Assembly (NCBI GenBank): GCA_012512665.1
Contig: JAAZDU010000156.1
Coordinates: forward strand, 1 to 7,479
Length of the DNA: 7,479 nt
DNA from: Bacillota bacterium
GTDB taxonomy: Bacteria > Bacillota > Dethiobacteria > DTU022 > JAAZDU01
Direction: 5' to 3'
The translations under genes were made by a program, and so were the position numbers. This document shows, piece after piece, positions 1 to 6,523 of this stretch (position 1 is its first letter; the number at the start of each line of letters is the position of its first letter). The notes beneath the pieces are model-generated. The model did not search any database. It was not told the DNA's origin and saw only the letters and a program-made list of their open reading frames with translations.

Positions 1-822
1 CTCGTGTTCCGGATCGCCTACACCTAAAAGCAAGCTGCCGTGAGGTGTCTGCTTGAAATATGTTCCGTGTTTAAAGGATATAACCATAGCTTTTAAAAAC
101 ATCTCCAGGGGTTCTGTTACCAGCAGCTGATGCCTTTCGGGTGTAATGGGAATATCAAGGCCTACCATCTTACCTAATAATTTGCCATGGGAGCCGGCGG
201 CATTAACAACGACTGGCGTGTTAATCTTTTCACCGGTGTTGGTAACAACGCCGGTTATTTTATTGCCTTCTTTCGTTATATCCGTGACCTCCACCCCTGT
301 TCTAATCTCTACCCCCAGCCTGCGGGCGGCCCTGGCAAAGGCCTGAGTAACATGGAAAGGATTGGCATGGCCATCGCGGGGATTAAAAGAAGCGCCCCAA
401 ACACCTTCTAAATTAAGGTGAGGGAACATTTCTTTAATCTCTTCCGGGCTTAAAATAACTGTTTCATTATTGGGGCCAATTTTTTTCTGTAGCTTAACGT
501 TGTTCCGAAACAGCTCTAGCTCCTCTTCCGAATAGGCCAGCATCAGGTACCCTCCCTGCATCAGCTCGATGCTTTCCGAATATTCCAATTCCTCCTCCAG
601 CCGTTCCATCCTTTGAACACTGGCTGAAGAGAGGCGAATATTTATCTCTGTACCGTATTGATGGCGGATACCTGCTGCAGAGCGCCCGGTAGCGCCGCTG
701 GCCAAGTATTTCTTTTCCAAAAGCAAGATGTTTTTCCAGCCTTTGCGAGCCAGGAAGTAGGCAATAGCGCAGCCATGGACACCTCCGCCAATGACAACAA
801 CATCAGCATTCTTTTTCATCAT
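1..822 (-). CDS. FAD-dependent amino acid/amine dehydrogenase, DAO family (PdhB / sarcosine oxidase beta-like), 3' end missing
   Basis: The reading frame is open for 274 codons from ATG at 822 to the window edge. Family members are usually about 380 residues, so roughly the last 100 are outside. The N-terminus is a Rossmann FAD-binding fold: a VVVIGGG strand-turn with G12, G14 and G17, then the ribose-binding glutamate E36 at the end of the second strand. After it come the flavin-contacting GATGRSAAGIRHQYG segment (43-57) and an NAAGS motif (207-211), both typical of the DAO family. The AGIRHQ segment resembles the beta subunit of Thermococcales dye-linked L-proline dehydrogenase and sarcosine oxidase beta. 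The likely reaction is oxidation of a secondary amine or amino acid to an imine, with electrons passed to partner subunits rather than to oxygen. AGGAG at 829-833 lies 6 bases from this ATG; a second ATG follows at once (819). The gene overlaps the previous one by 20 bases, which suggests translational coupling. The substrate cannot be read from the sequence. Confidence 0.9.
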   Translation of the reverse strand, partial: MMKKNADVVVIGGGVHGCAIAYFLARKGWKNILLLEKKYLASGATGRSAAGIRHQYGTEINIRLSSASVQRMERLEEELEYSESIELMQGGYLMLAYSEEELELFRNNVKLQKKIGPNNETVILSPEEIKEMFPHLNLEGVWGASFNPRDGHANPFHVTQAFARAARRLGVEIRTGVEVTDITKEGNKITGVVTNTGEKINTPVVVNAAGSHGKLLGKMVGLDIPITPERHQLLVTEPLEMFLKAMVISFKHGTYFKQTPHGSLLLGVGDPEHE

Positions 823-1090
823 CGTCGACTCCTAACATACTTTTTAATTTAATAGGCTTTACCGGTGGCCGGAAGGTGGTCATGCCAACATCTTCTATAC
901 TCTGGCCTGTCGCTGCAGCTATTTCCTTGATAAGAAGATCCCGGCAGGTCCTACCCTGGCAGGGGCCCATACCGCAGCGGGTCAGGCGTTTTATCTCCTC
1001 AATAGAGGTTATACCATAATTGATTTTCTTCCTTATATCACTTAGGGTCTGATCTTCGCAGCGACAGATAATAATTTTTTCATCTTCCAT
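803..1090 (-). CDS. BFD-like [2Fe-2S]-binding protein (PdhX-like)
   Basis: A 95-residue protein whose first 60 residues form a BFD-type (bacterioferritin-associated ferredoxin-like) [2Fe-2S] domain. The motif is C9-x-C11, then C39-G-M-G-P-C44, with an extra cysteine at 49 in a CQGRTC context. The TRCGMGPCQG signature is the one found at the C-terminus of HcnB, opine oxidase A and sarcosine oxidase alpha-like proteins. Here it is a separate polypeptide, as in PdhX of the Thermococcales proline dehydrogenase clusters. It probably carries electrons between the flavin subunits. The remaining 35 residues are proline/lysine rich, then acidic, ending in a cysteine. Its ATG shares one base with the TAA stop of the ferredoxin gene (TAATG), and its 3' end overlaps the next start by 20 bases. 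The upstream ribosome binding site is weak (GGGTGG), consistent with re-initiation by ribosomes finishing the previous gene. Confidence 0.88.
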   Translation of the reverse strand: MEDEKIIICRCEDQTLSDIRKKINYGITSIEEIKRLTRCGMGPCQGRTCRDLLIKEIAAATGQSIEDVGMTTFRPPVKPIKLKSMLGVDDDEKEC

Positions 1091-1593
1091 TAGCTAACAG
1101 CACCACCCTTCAAGCGTATGTGGCGAACCTCCATCATATAGTCTTTGGGAACTGACAGCCAGATAATGGGCGTTTTATCCAAACCCTTAGCACTCTGCAC
1201 CCTTACCACTTCCGCTTCACAAACTTCCTTCCCTTCCCGGTTTAACCCCGCTACTCTATCCCCTTTTGCAGGCAGGGGAAGAAATTCGTAAGGGATCTTC
1301 ACCAGCGCTTCTTCAGCACCGTAAGTAGCATCCACCACAAAGATAGCCAAACCCGGACACTTGCTAATGCATGTTCCACAGCCATCGCATAAATCAAAGT
1401 CGATCTTAGGAATATCATTTATATCGGCAAATTCCTTGATCGCGCCCCGGGGGCAAGCAAACTGGCAAGGGTTGCAGGGAATACTTTGAAAACATTCTAT
1501 AATCGCTACCGCTCCTTTTTTTAGCCTCTCCTCAGATGGAATAACTTTCGCCAGGTCGCTGGCAGCAGGCACACCTGTTTTAGCTAGCAACAC
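1090..1593 (-). CDS. 4Fe-4S dicluster ferredoxin-type electron transfer protein (PdhF-like)
   Basis: A 167-residue soluble protein with two cysteine sets. The first is irregular: C34-x5-C40-x2-C43-x3-C47-P. The second is a canonical ferredoxin motif, C69-x2-C72-x2-C75-x3-C79-P. It probably holds two [4Fe-4S] clusters and wires the dehydrogenase subunits to a downstream acceptor. The C-terminal half (about 95-167) has no cysteine motif apart from a single C124; it is rich in beta-forming residues and may be a docking domain. I chose the GTG at 1593 because GGAGG (1599-1603) lies 5 bases upstream; a TTG directly after it is an alternative. The gene overlaps the previous one by 14 bases and abuts the next by one base. 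It occupies the slot of pdhF in pdhA-F-X-B type clusters, which supports a role as an intra-complex electron carrier. Confidence 0.88.
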   Translation of the reverse strand: MLLAKTGVPAASDLAKVIPSEERLKKGAVAIIECFQSIPCNPCQFACPRGAIKEFADINDIPKIDFDLCDGCGTCISKCPGLAIFVVDATYGAEEALVKIPYEFLPLPAKGDRVAGLNREGKEVCEAEVVRVQSAKGLDKTPIIWLSVPKDYMMEVRHIRLKGGAVS

Positions 1594-2683
1594 TTACACC
1601 TCCAATTAACTTGGCCAGGCCCTGCCTGATTTTAGAACCGGCCTCGCCAGAGCGCAGTTCTTCCAGCTCCTTTCTGTAGGTTGCAGCAAGGCTTTCCAGG
1701 TCATGATCATAGCCCAGGCTGGCAGCAGCAAATAGACCTGCCAGCTTTCCTTCAATCATGGCTGAGCTGGCTTCTTCTACACCTGCCGCATCTCCAGCTA
1801 CATAAATGTAGGGAATACTGGTTTGCATTTTCTCATTGCGCACCGGAACATAGCCCCCAAGCTCGGGTACATACTTATGTTTGCAGCCAGCCTGCCAAAG
1901 AAGTTCCGTCAGGGGAGACAAGCCCACCGCCAGGCAAATCACATCAAGCTCAAGCGTCTTCTCCGTTCCCGGCAGAGGCTGCCAGTTTTCATCCAACCGA
2001 CAGATAACTGCACCTTCTACGCTTTCACGACCAAAGGCCTCCTTAATAGAACAAGAAGTGTAAATGGGCACTCCTGCTCTTCTCACTTTGGAGGCATGGA
2101 CTAAATAGCCGCCTATATGGGGAGCAGCTTCTATAATAGCTACTACTTCTACACCCGCCTGCAGAAGCTGGTAGCTAACAATAAGGCCGATATTTCCAGC
2201 CCCTACCATCAAAACGCGTTTTCCTGGTTTTATGCCGTAAACATTCATCAAGGTCTGGACTGCGCCTGCCCCGTAAACCCCGGGAAGATCGTTGCCGGGA
2301 AAGGGAAGCATTTTTTCTGCAGCTCCCGTGGCTACAATTATTCTCTGCGGTAAAAGGGTTGTGGCCCTGTTATCTTTTTCCATCAAGATAACACCATCAT
2401 CGTAATAACCTATAACCGTGGTACCAAGTTCCACTTTAACCTTTCCGGGCCCTTCCTCCAGCGCTTTAATTAGCTCAGAGGGAATATCAATTCCCCTGAT
2501 GGAAGCAAACTGATCTTTAGAACCAAAAAACATGTGTGTCTGCTTGATAAGCTGCCCACCCAGGACAGGATCCCGGTCAATCAGGGTAACTTCCGCCCCC
2601 TGGCGCATCGCTGTTATAGCGGACGAAAGGCCAGCTGGGCCCCCTCCAATGACTGCCAGCTCAGTTTTGCGCAAGGATTTCAC
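1580..2683 (-). CDS. FAD/NAD(P)-binding oxidoreductase, HcnB / PdhA-like alpha subunit
   Basis: With the GTG start at 2683 the protein is 367 residues. It has a pyridine nucleotide-disulfide oxidoreductase layout: N-terminal FAD fold with GGGPAG at 13-18, the ATG motif at 118-120, an inserted NAD(P) fold with GAGNIG at 161-166, and the second FAD motif YVAGDAAG near 294-301. No CxxC redox disulfide is visible, so it is not a thioredoxin reductase type enzyme. Relatives are HcnB, opine oxidase OoxA, and the alpha subunit of dye-linked L-proline dehydrogenase, which in Thermococcales has NADH dehydrogenase activity. In many relatives the C-terminus carries a BFD [2Fe-2S] domain; here the protein ends without it and the domain is encoded separately two genes later. 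The open frame extends upstream to an ATG at 2746, but that extension is basic, tryptophan-rich and lies inside the preceding gene, so I rejected it. Confidence 0.9.
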   Translation of the reverse strand: MKSLRKTELAVIGGGPAGLSSAITAMRQGAEVTLIDRDPVLGGQLIKQTHMFFGSKDQFASIRGIDIPSELIKALEEGPGKVKVELGTTVIGYYDDGVILMEKDNRATTLLPQRIIVATGAAEKMLPFPGNDLPGVYGAGAVQTLMNVYGIKPGKRVLMVGAGNIGLIVSYQLLQAGVEVVAIIEAAPHIGGYLVHASKVRRAGVPIYTSCSIKEAFGRESVEGAVICRLDENWQPLPGTEKTLELDVICLAVGLSPLTELLWQAGCKHKYVPELGGYVPVRNEKMQTSIPYIYVAGDAAGVEEASSAMIEGKLAGLFAAASLGYDHDLESLAATYRKELEELRSGEAGSKIRQGLAKLIGGVSVAS

Positions 2684-2975
2684 CCCTTCCCTCCTGCATC
2701 TCCACCACATCACCCTCCTGTAAGGGGGTAACGCAGGTGCGTACATTATAAACGCCGTTTACTTTCATTAAACACGATGAACAGTTACCAATGGCGCAGA
2801 AAAAACCACGGGGACGTTTTAACTTGTGGCTGCGGCTCAGCACTTTTACCCCTGCAGCATGCAGGGCAGCAGCAATCGTTTCACCCTCATAACCCTTATA
2901 TTCTTGGCCGTTAAAGAAAAACGATACAATTTTTCCCCGCTTAAAACTAATGATTGGATGTTCCTCAATTCTCAT
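2661..2975 (-). CDS. Small [2Fe-2S] ferredoxin-fold protein, HcnA-like
   Basis: A 104-residue protein with a beta-grasp [2Fe-2S] signature: C60-x4-C65-x2-C68 and the fourth ligand C81. The KLKRPRGFFC stretch before the first cysteine, and the segment between C68 and C81, match HcnA and the N-terminal domain of heterotetrameric sarcosine oxidase alpha. In those systems the domain pairs with the FAD/NAD(P) subunit, here the next gene, whose start overlaps this gene by 23 bases. It probably passes electrons within the amine dehydrogenase complex. The ATG has a strong ribosome binding site, GGGGGAGGG, with GGAGG 8 bases upstream. It is the first of five overlapping redox genes. No promoter is visible in the short gap before it, so it is probably transcribed with the regulator upstream. 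Confidence 0.88.
   Translation of the reverse strand: MRIEEHPIISFKRGKIVSFFFNGQEYKGYEGETIAAALHAAGVKVLSRSHKLKRPRGFFCAIGNCSSCLMKVNGVYNVRTCVTPLQEGDVVEMQEGRGEILAQN
2690..2694 (-). promoter_or_regulatory. Ribosome binding site deciding the GTG start at 2683
   Basis: AGGAGG ends 6 bases before GTG at 2683. It favours this codon over the ATG at 2746, whose extra 21 residues precede the FAD-binding strand without any family resemblance. The site lies inside the end of the upstream [2Fe-2S] gene. Confidence 0.8.
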
Positions 2976-2978
2976 TGA

Positions 2979-3077
2979 TTAACCCTCCCCCTGCTTATCT
3001 TCTTCCAGCTCTGTTACCAAAAAAATAACTATACCTATTGCAATAAACAGCACCTCCTTAGTTAAGGGTAAGATCAT
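2979..3077 (-). CDS. Possible 32-residue single-pass membrane peptide
   Basis: A short frame fills almost the whole space between the regulator and the HcnA-like gene. It overlaps the regulator's end by 20 bases in another frame and stops 3 bases before the next ATG. The deduced peptide begins MILPLTKEV, continues with a hydrophobic run ([12 protein letters not shown], about residues 10-21), and ends in an acidic, charged tail ([11 protein letters not shown]). Its size and topology resemble small transporter or complex partners such as the MetS-like protein at 4686-4790. The ATG at 3077 has only a weak GAAG upstream. A near-perfect TAAGGAGG (3053-3060) sits inside the frame with no ATG, GTG or usable TTG at proper spacing after it; in frame, only an ATT (3044) fits at 8 bases. 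This could be a real small gene, a gene with an unusual start, or chance. No family is recognised. Confidence 0.35.
   Translation of the reverse strand: MILPLTKEVLFIAIGIVIFLVTELEEDKQGEG
3053..3060 (-). promoter_or_regulatory. Near-perfect Shine-Dalgarno sequence without a clear start codon
   Basis: TAAGGAGG, whose TAA is also the regulator's stop codon, is among the best anti-SD matches in the window. The only start-like codons at suitable distance are a TTG leading to a stop after two codons and an in-frame ATT of the small hydrophobic frame at 2979-3077. It may serve that peptide or help keep ribosomes on the message. Confidence 0.45.
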
Positions 3078-4464
3078 TTGCAGCTTCTTCTAGAAACTCA
3101 TTTAATTTATAATAATTAAGCTTATAATAAAGGGTGCTGCGGGGAATATTGAGTATCCTGGCAGCCTTGCTCTTATTACCTTTAACCATTCTCATAGCCC
3201 TGGTAATGGCTTCTATTTCTGCTACAGCAGCATTTTTCTGCAGGTCAAATCTATCGCTCCCCTGTAGAGTGCAGGATGCAGGGTGTTCCAGGATATTCTT
3301 TGGTATGTCTTCTAAATCAATCTTATTATCTTTAGAAAAAATGATTAAATGCTCCACCACATTCTTTAGCTCGCGTATGTTCCCTTTCCAGCTATAATTC
3401 ATCATGGCGTTATATACATCTACACTGATCTTTGGTATTTTTATATTGTTGCTCGAGCAAAATTTTTCTGCAAAGTGGTCGATTAGCAAAGGTATATCAT
3501 CCTGCCTCCGGCGCAGAGGGGGCAGAATTATTTTAACAACATTGAGGCGGTAAAAGAGATCCTCTCTGAACTTGCCCTGGCTAACCAATGCTCTTAAATT
3601 CTTATTAGAAGCAGAAATTATTCTGACATCTACACTTTTTGCTCTATAAGCACCGATGCGTGTAACCTTGTTTTCCTGCAGCACGCGCAATAACTTTGCC
3701 TGCATATGTGCCGGCATATCTCCGATTTCATCCAGAAAAAGCGTCCCTTTATCTGCCAGTTCATACTTTCCGACCTTCCCCTTTTTAAGGGCGCCGGTAA
3801 AAGCTCCCTCCACATAGCCAAACATTTCACTTTCAAAGAGGTTGTCAGGGATGGCGCTGCAGTTTATGGCCACAAAAGGTCCCTTTCTACGGCTAGCGCT
3901 GTGGATGGCACGGGCAAACATTTCTTTGCCCGTGCCGCTCTCTCCCTCTATAAGAACACTTGCACTTGTTTGCGCTACCTGTTTTGCCCTCGCGATCTGC
4001 TTCTTTAAAATCTCACTTTTTCCTAATATCTGCTCAAAAGAATAGTTGTCTTTGCTCAGATTGTATATTTCTTCCTGCAGGTGCTCCAGCTTATTTTTCG
4101 TCTTCTCTAGCTCTTCGGCAAGTTTTGTTATCTCTGTTACATCTTTATCCGTAGAAAGAGCACCCACCATCTTTCCCTCAAGATAAAGGGGCCTGGCGCT
4201 CACTACAGCATAGCAACCCGCCCGTGGGCTGTGAAACACATTTGCCGTCACCCTTTTTTCCTTGAGAATGCTGAGCAGCAGCGCAGTGGGGAAAAAGTCT
4301 GCCAGCTTCCTACCAGTTATCTCCTCGGCTTTGATCTTAAAAAGCGCTTCAGAGCCTTTGCTCCAGAAAACAACTACACCTTTTGTATCCACAATACAAA
4401 CTGCCTCTGGTAATGCATTTAGGAGGGCCTTAATAGCATCCTTTTCCAGCAATTGCGCAAGCAT
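3058..4464 (-). CDS. Sigma-54-dependent transcriptional activator, PAS / AAA+ / Fis-type HTH
   Basis: A complete 468-residue enhancer-binding protein. Residues about 8-115 form a PAS domain ([11 protein letters not shown] at its start), followed by a short coiled coil (about 113-138). The AAA+ domain spans about 145-370, with Walker A GESGTGKE (174-181), the sigma-54-contacting GAFTGA loop (220-225), Walker [11 protein letters not shown] (240-249) and an arginine-finger region FYRLNV (304-309). A Fis-type helix-turn-helix lies at about 430-449 ([10 protein letters not shown] then [10 protein letters not shown]). No receiver domain is present, so the PAS domain probably senses a small ligand or redox state directly. 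It lies immediately upstream of the redox cluster on the same strand and behind a consensus sigma-54 promoter, so it may regulate itself and the dehydrogenase genes. The ATG at 4464 is preceded by GAGGAG with a long 12-base spacer; an in-frame stop just upstream leaves no earlier start. Confidence 0.95.
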   Translation of the reverse strand: MLAQLLEKDAIKALLNALPEAVCIVDTKGVVVFWSKGSEALFKIKAEEITGRKLADFFPTALLLSILKEKRVTANVFHSPRAGCYAVVSARPLYLEGKMVGALSTDKDVTEITKLAEELEKTKNKLEHLQEEIYNLSKDNYSFEQILGKSEILKKQIARAKQVAQTSASVLIEGESGTGKEMFARAIHSASRRKGPFVAINCSAIPDNLFESEMFGYVEGAFTGALKKGKVGKYELADKGTLFLDEIGDMPAHMQAKLLRVLQENKVTRIGAYRAKSVDVRIISASNKNLRALVSQGKFREDLFYRLNVVKIILPPLRRRQDDIPLLIDHFAEKFCSSNNIKIPKISVDVYNAMMNYSWKGNIRELKNVVEHLIIFSKDNKIDLEDIPKNILEHPASCTLQGSDRFDLQKNAAVAEIEAITRAMRMVKGNKSKAARILNIPRSTLYYKLNYYKLNEFLEEAANDLTLN

Positions 4465-4601
4465 ATGCTTGTATCACTCCTCAAGCCGTCCTTAGCGACA
4501 ACTATCCTTAGTTCCCACTGGGTGTGGGCATAGAAACCTTTTCGGACAAAACTTACACTTCTTTTTTATTAACAGCGGCTTATTGTCTGCTTAAAAAATA
4601 T

Positions 4602-4616
4602 GCAATAATTATGCCA
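4602..4616 (-). promoter_or_regulatory. Sigma-54 (-24/-12) promoter for the PAS regulator and redox operon
   Basis: The minus strand reads TGGCAT-AATTA-TTGC, with GG and GC in the exact -24/-12 spacing. Transcription should start near 4590, leaving a leader of about 125 bases before the regulator ATG. The -24 and -12 hexamers are the same as in the promoter at 6447-6461. It lies in one arm of a perfect inverted repeat. No TGTCAG-type palindromes are visible nearby, so the activator site is not obvious. Confidence 0.75.
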
Positions 4617-4651
4617 ACCTGGAGAATAATCCTTGGTTGGCATAATTATTG
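4603..4651. repeat. Perfect 17-bp inverted repeat containing the sigma-54 promoter; possible hairpin terminator
   Basis: Arms at 4603-4619 and 4635-4651 are exact reverse complements (CAATAATTATGCCAACC), separated by 15 bases that can pair three more times (GGA with TCC). As RNA from the minus strand it would form a long hairpin followed, after two bases and ATA, by a TTTTTT run (4592-4597 region). That would suit a terminator for the transporter operon ending at 4686. The lower stem is AT-rich, unlike a textbook terminator. The downstream arm doubles as the -24/-12 promoter, and the other arm gives a mirrored near-match on the plus strand (TGGCAT-N5-TTGT). Confidence 0.8.
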
Positions 4652-4685
4652 TCCCAAGCATTTAACTTTTAAGATTACTTTAAAT

Positions 4686-4790
4686 TTACTTACCTTTTTC
4701 CGCATCCAGGGCTTTCTTAAGCATAACAACTAAAGCCGCAAGATAGCCACCCAAAAAAATGATCATCCAAATAACAATTTCAGCATCCAT
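4686..4790 (-). CDS. Small single-pass membrane subunit of the NSS transporter (MetS-like)
   Basis: A 34-residue protein: a short acidic start (MDAEIV), one hydrophobic helix (about residues 5-23, including IIFLGGYLAALVVM) and a charged C-terminal tail (KKALDAEKGK). Its ATG follows AAGGAGG with a 7-base gap from GGAGG, as good a ribosome binding site as any in the window. It starts 36 bases after the transporter's stop. A known pattern in bacterial NSS systems, for example MetP-MetS of Corynebacterium glutamicum, is a carrier plus a very short single-helix partner needed for transport. Size, topology and position agree, though I cannot show sequence homology by eye beyond the helix-with-GG pattern. 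It is the last gene before the inverted repeat at 4603-4651. Confidence 0.85.
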   Translation of the reverse strand: MDAEIVIWMIIFLGGYLAALVVMLKKALDAEKGK

Positions 4791-4826
4791 CTTTTACCCT
4801 CCTTGAGGTTCGCAAAATCAGGCTAT

Positions 4827-6332
4827 TTACCCTTTAAACGTTGGTTCCCTGGAGATAATATCTTCTTTTTTCGTCATTGGCCCTGCTATTAATTTTTTGT
4901 TAAAGTAATTGTTGAGAGCATAAACAACAATAAAGAGGATAGCCCATTGAAAAATCATGGTTCCTGTGCTAAAAACTTCAAAAGGATGCCACCAGGTATC
5001 GGGGTACCATTGGATGGACTGAATAACATTCCAACCAAAAAGTATAATAAAAAGAAACGGTATTATACGAATAACCATCGACCACCAGCGACCAATGCGT
5101 AAATCGCTTGTCTCGTTTATTTGTGCCCGTGCTTTTTCCACCCCGTACTTCATCATGGCAATTGCCGTTAGCAGGCCGCTGACGAGAAGGGCAACCCCCC
5201 ATGCCCAGTCCTGGTTGTCAAGAAAATTGATACTGAGAGCTGAAGGAATACCAAATATAAAGCAGGCAATGCTACCATAAATGGCCGACTTCTGGCGGCT
5301 AATACCAAAATTCATAAGGTGAGCAGTTATTAATTCTATCATGGAAATAAAAGTGGAAATGCCGGCCAGAGCCAGGGCCAGGAAAAATAAAGGTGCTACA
5401 ACAACTGCCCCGGGCATATCAGCTAACAACTCAACCACATAAATAAAAGTGAGCCCTACATTACCTGCTCCCAGCGCTTCGTGGGCATATTCTATAGAGG
5501 GAGAAACAGCAAAAACCGTGCAAAGAACTACTATAGCAGCTAAAATCGCCGCCAGGGTATCTGAAAAACCAATGATTGCACTGTTAAGCCCAATGTCTTC
5601 TTTTTCACGGGCATAAGTTGCATAAACCAGCAGTAACCCCCAACCTGCGCCGGTGGACCAGGCAACCTGAGTAAAAGCTTCCAGCCAGACACGCCCGCTC
5701 GTTAGCAGGGACCAGTCAGGGACAAAAAGATAGCGCAGGCCCTCGGCAGCACCCGGCAAAGTAGCCGCCCTTATACCAAGTATAATAAGAACAACAAAAA
5801 GGGATGGCAGCATTACTTTAAGAACACCTTCCAGCCCACCTTTTATACCCCGATAGACAATGAAAAAAACAATTAAAACAGCTAAAAAGTGAAAACCTAT
5901 TGTTTCTACAGGGTTGGCCAAAAAGGCATTCCAGAAAGCATAGCCATCGATACCCGGGGTAATGGAACCTGTCAGGGCATAAACAAAGTACCTGAGAGCC
6001 CAGCCGCAGACTACAGAATAATAAAAGGTAAGAAAACAACAAACCAAGGCCATCCAGGCACCAACCCAGGTATATTTATTACCCATAAAATCCCGAAAAG
6101 CACCAAGACAGGCCAATCTTGAACGGTAACCTAGCAACATTTCGGCCATGAGAAGAGGAATAGCCCACAAAAATAAAGCAACAGTAACGGCAATGAGAAA
6201 CGCACCCCCGCCCCAGGCGGCGACCACTCTGGGGAACCTCCAGATATTCCCTGTCCCCACAGCCATGGCAATAGCTGCAACTATTAATGCATACCTACTT
6301 CCCCATTGTTCCTTTTGACCGTTTGAACTCAT
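4827..6332 (-). CDS. Sodium-dependent amino acid transporter, NSS/SNF family
   Basis: A 501-residue integral membrane protein with about 12 hydrophobic segments, usual for the family. The first helix carries the NSS hallmark, an unwound sodium/substrate-binding segment with GTGNIWRFP at residues 26-34 (compare GNFLRFP in LeuT). The later AFTQVAWSTGAGWG stretch matches the unwound sixth helix, and ALALAGISTFISMIE the eighth helix with sodium-coordinating serine/threonine positions. It should import an amino acid or related amine with sodium. It is followed by a MetS-like partner gene. It is preceded by a sigma-54 promoter about 100 bases upstream and palindromic activator sites beyond, so expression is likely substrate-induced through the adjacent regulator. 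The ATG has AAAGGAGGAG upstream with a fairly long A-rich spacer (10-12 bases). The nearby amine dehydrogenase cluster suggests it brings in that enzyme's substrate, an inference from context. Confidence 0.95.
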   Translation of the reverse strand: MSSNGQKEQWGSRYALIVAAIAMAVGTGNIWRFPRVVAAWGGGAFLIAVTVALFLWAIPLLMAEMLLGYRSRLACLGAFRDFMGNKYTWVGAWMALVCCFLTFYYSVVCGWALRYFVYALTGSITPGIDGYAFWNAFLANPVETIGFHFLAVLIVFFIVYRGIKGGLEGVLKVMLPSLFVVLIILGIRAATLPGAAEGLRYLFVPDWSLLTSGRVWLEAFTQVAWSTGAGWGLLLVYATYAREKEDIGLNSAIIGFSDTLAAILAAIVVLCTVFAVSPSIEYAHEALGAGNVGLTFIYVVELLADMPGAVVVAPLFFLALALAGISTFISMIELITAHLMNFGISRQKSAIYGSIACFIFGIPSALSINFLDNQDWAWGVALLVSGLLTAIAMMKYGVEKARAQINETSDLRIGRWWSMVIRIIPFLFIILFGWNVIQSIQWYPDTWWHPFEVFSTGTMIFQWAILFIVVYALNNYFNKKLIAGPMTKKEDIISREPTFKG

Positions 6333-6446
6333 CTTTTTTTAGCTCCTCCTTTCAATACTACTTGTTTTAGTTCTAATAACTTAAACGGTTTAAAATTTTC
6401 AGTCTCAACACCCCCTTCTTTAAAAAGGACCCCTATAAAATTTAAG

Positions 6447-6461
6447 GCAATTATCATGCCA
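6447..6461 (-). promoter_or_regulatory. Sigma-54 (-24/-12) promoter for the NSS transporter
   Basis: The minus strand reads TGGCAT-GATAA-TTGC, an exact -24/-12 arrangement preceded by T as in the consensus YTGGCA. Transcription should start near 6435, giving a leader of about 100 bases before the ATG at 6332. Three palindromes lie about 150-215 bases upstream of that start, the usual place for enhancer sites. The two hexamers equal those of the promoter at 4602-4616. Confidence 0.87.
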
Positions 6462-6523
6462 ATTTTCTTGGATTTAAATATTTTCCACTAAACAATACAA
6501 ATAAGTTCAAATGGTATATTTAT

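Noticed and set aside
146..852. Plus-strand frames of 60-75 codons across the left end
   Set aside because: They lie opposite a well-supported FAD enzyme frame that is open through the whole stretch; no motifs and no good ribosome binding sites.
1681..2353. Plus-strand frames of 60-108 codons opposite the oxidoreductase
   Set aside because: Shadow frames with low-complexity composition and no domain signature; the minus strand carries FAD and NAD(P) motifs throughout.
2684..2746. N-terminal extension of the FAD/NAD(P) oxidoreductase from ATG 2746
   Set aside because: The 21 extra residues are basic and tryptophan-rich, lie within the upstream gene, and are not needed by the fold; GTG 2683 has a well-spaced GGAGG.
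3706..4154. Plus-strand and second minus-strand frames within the PAS regulator
   Set aside because: Opposite or out of frame to the AAA+ domain with Walker A, GAFTGA and Walker B motifs; no independent support.
4638..4652. Plus-strand sigma-54 promoter TGGCAT-N5-TTGT
   Set aside because: The -12 element has GT instead of GC and it points into the antisense of the transporter genes; it is explained by the inverted repeat.
4524..4733. 69-codon plus-strand frame in the intergenic region
   Set aside because: It crosses the inverted repeat and the antisense of the small transporter subunit, has no ribosome binding site, and looks random.
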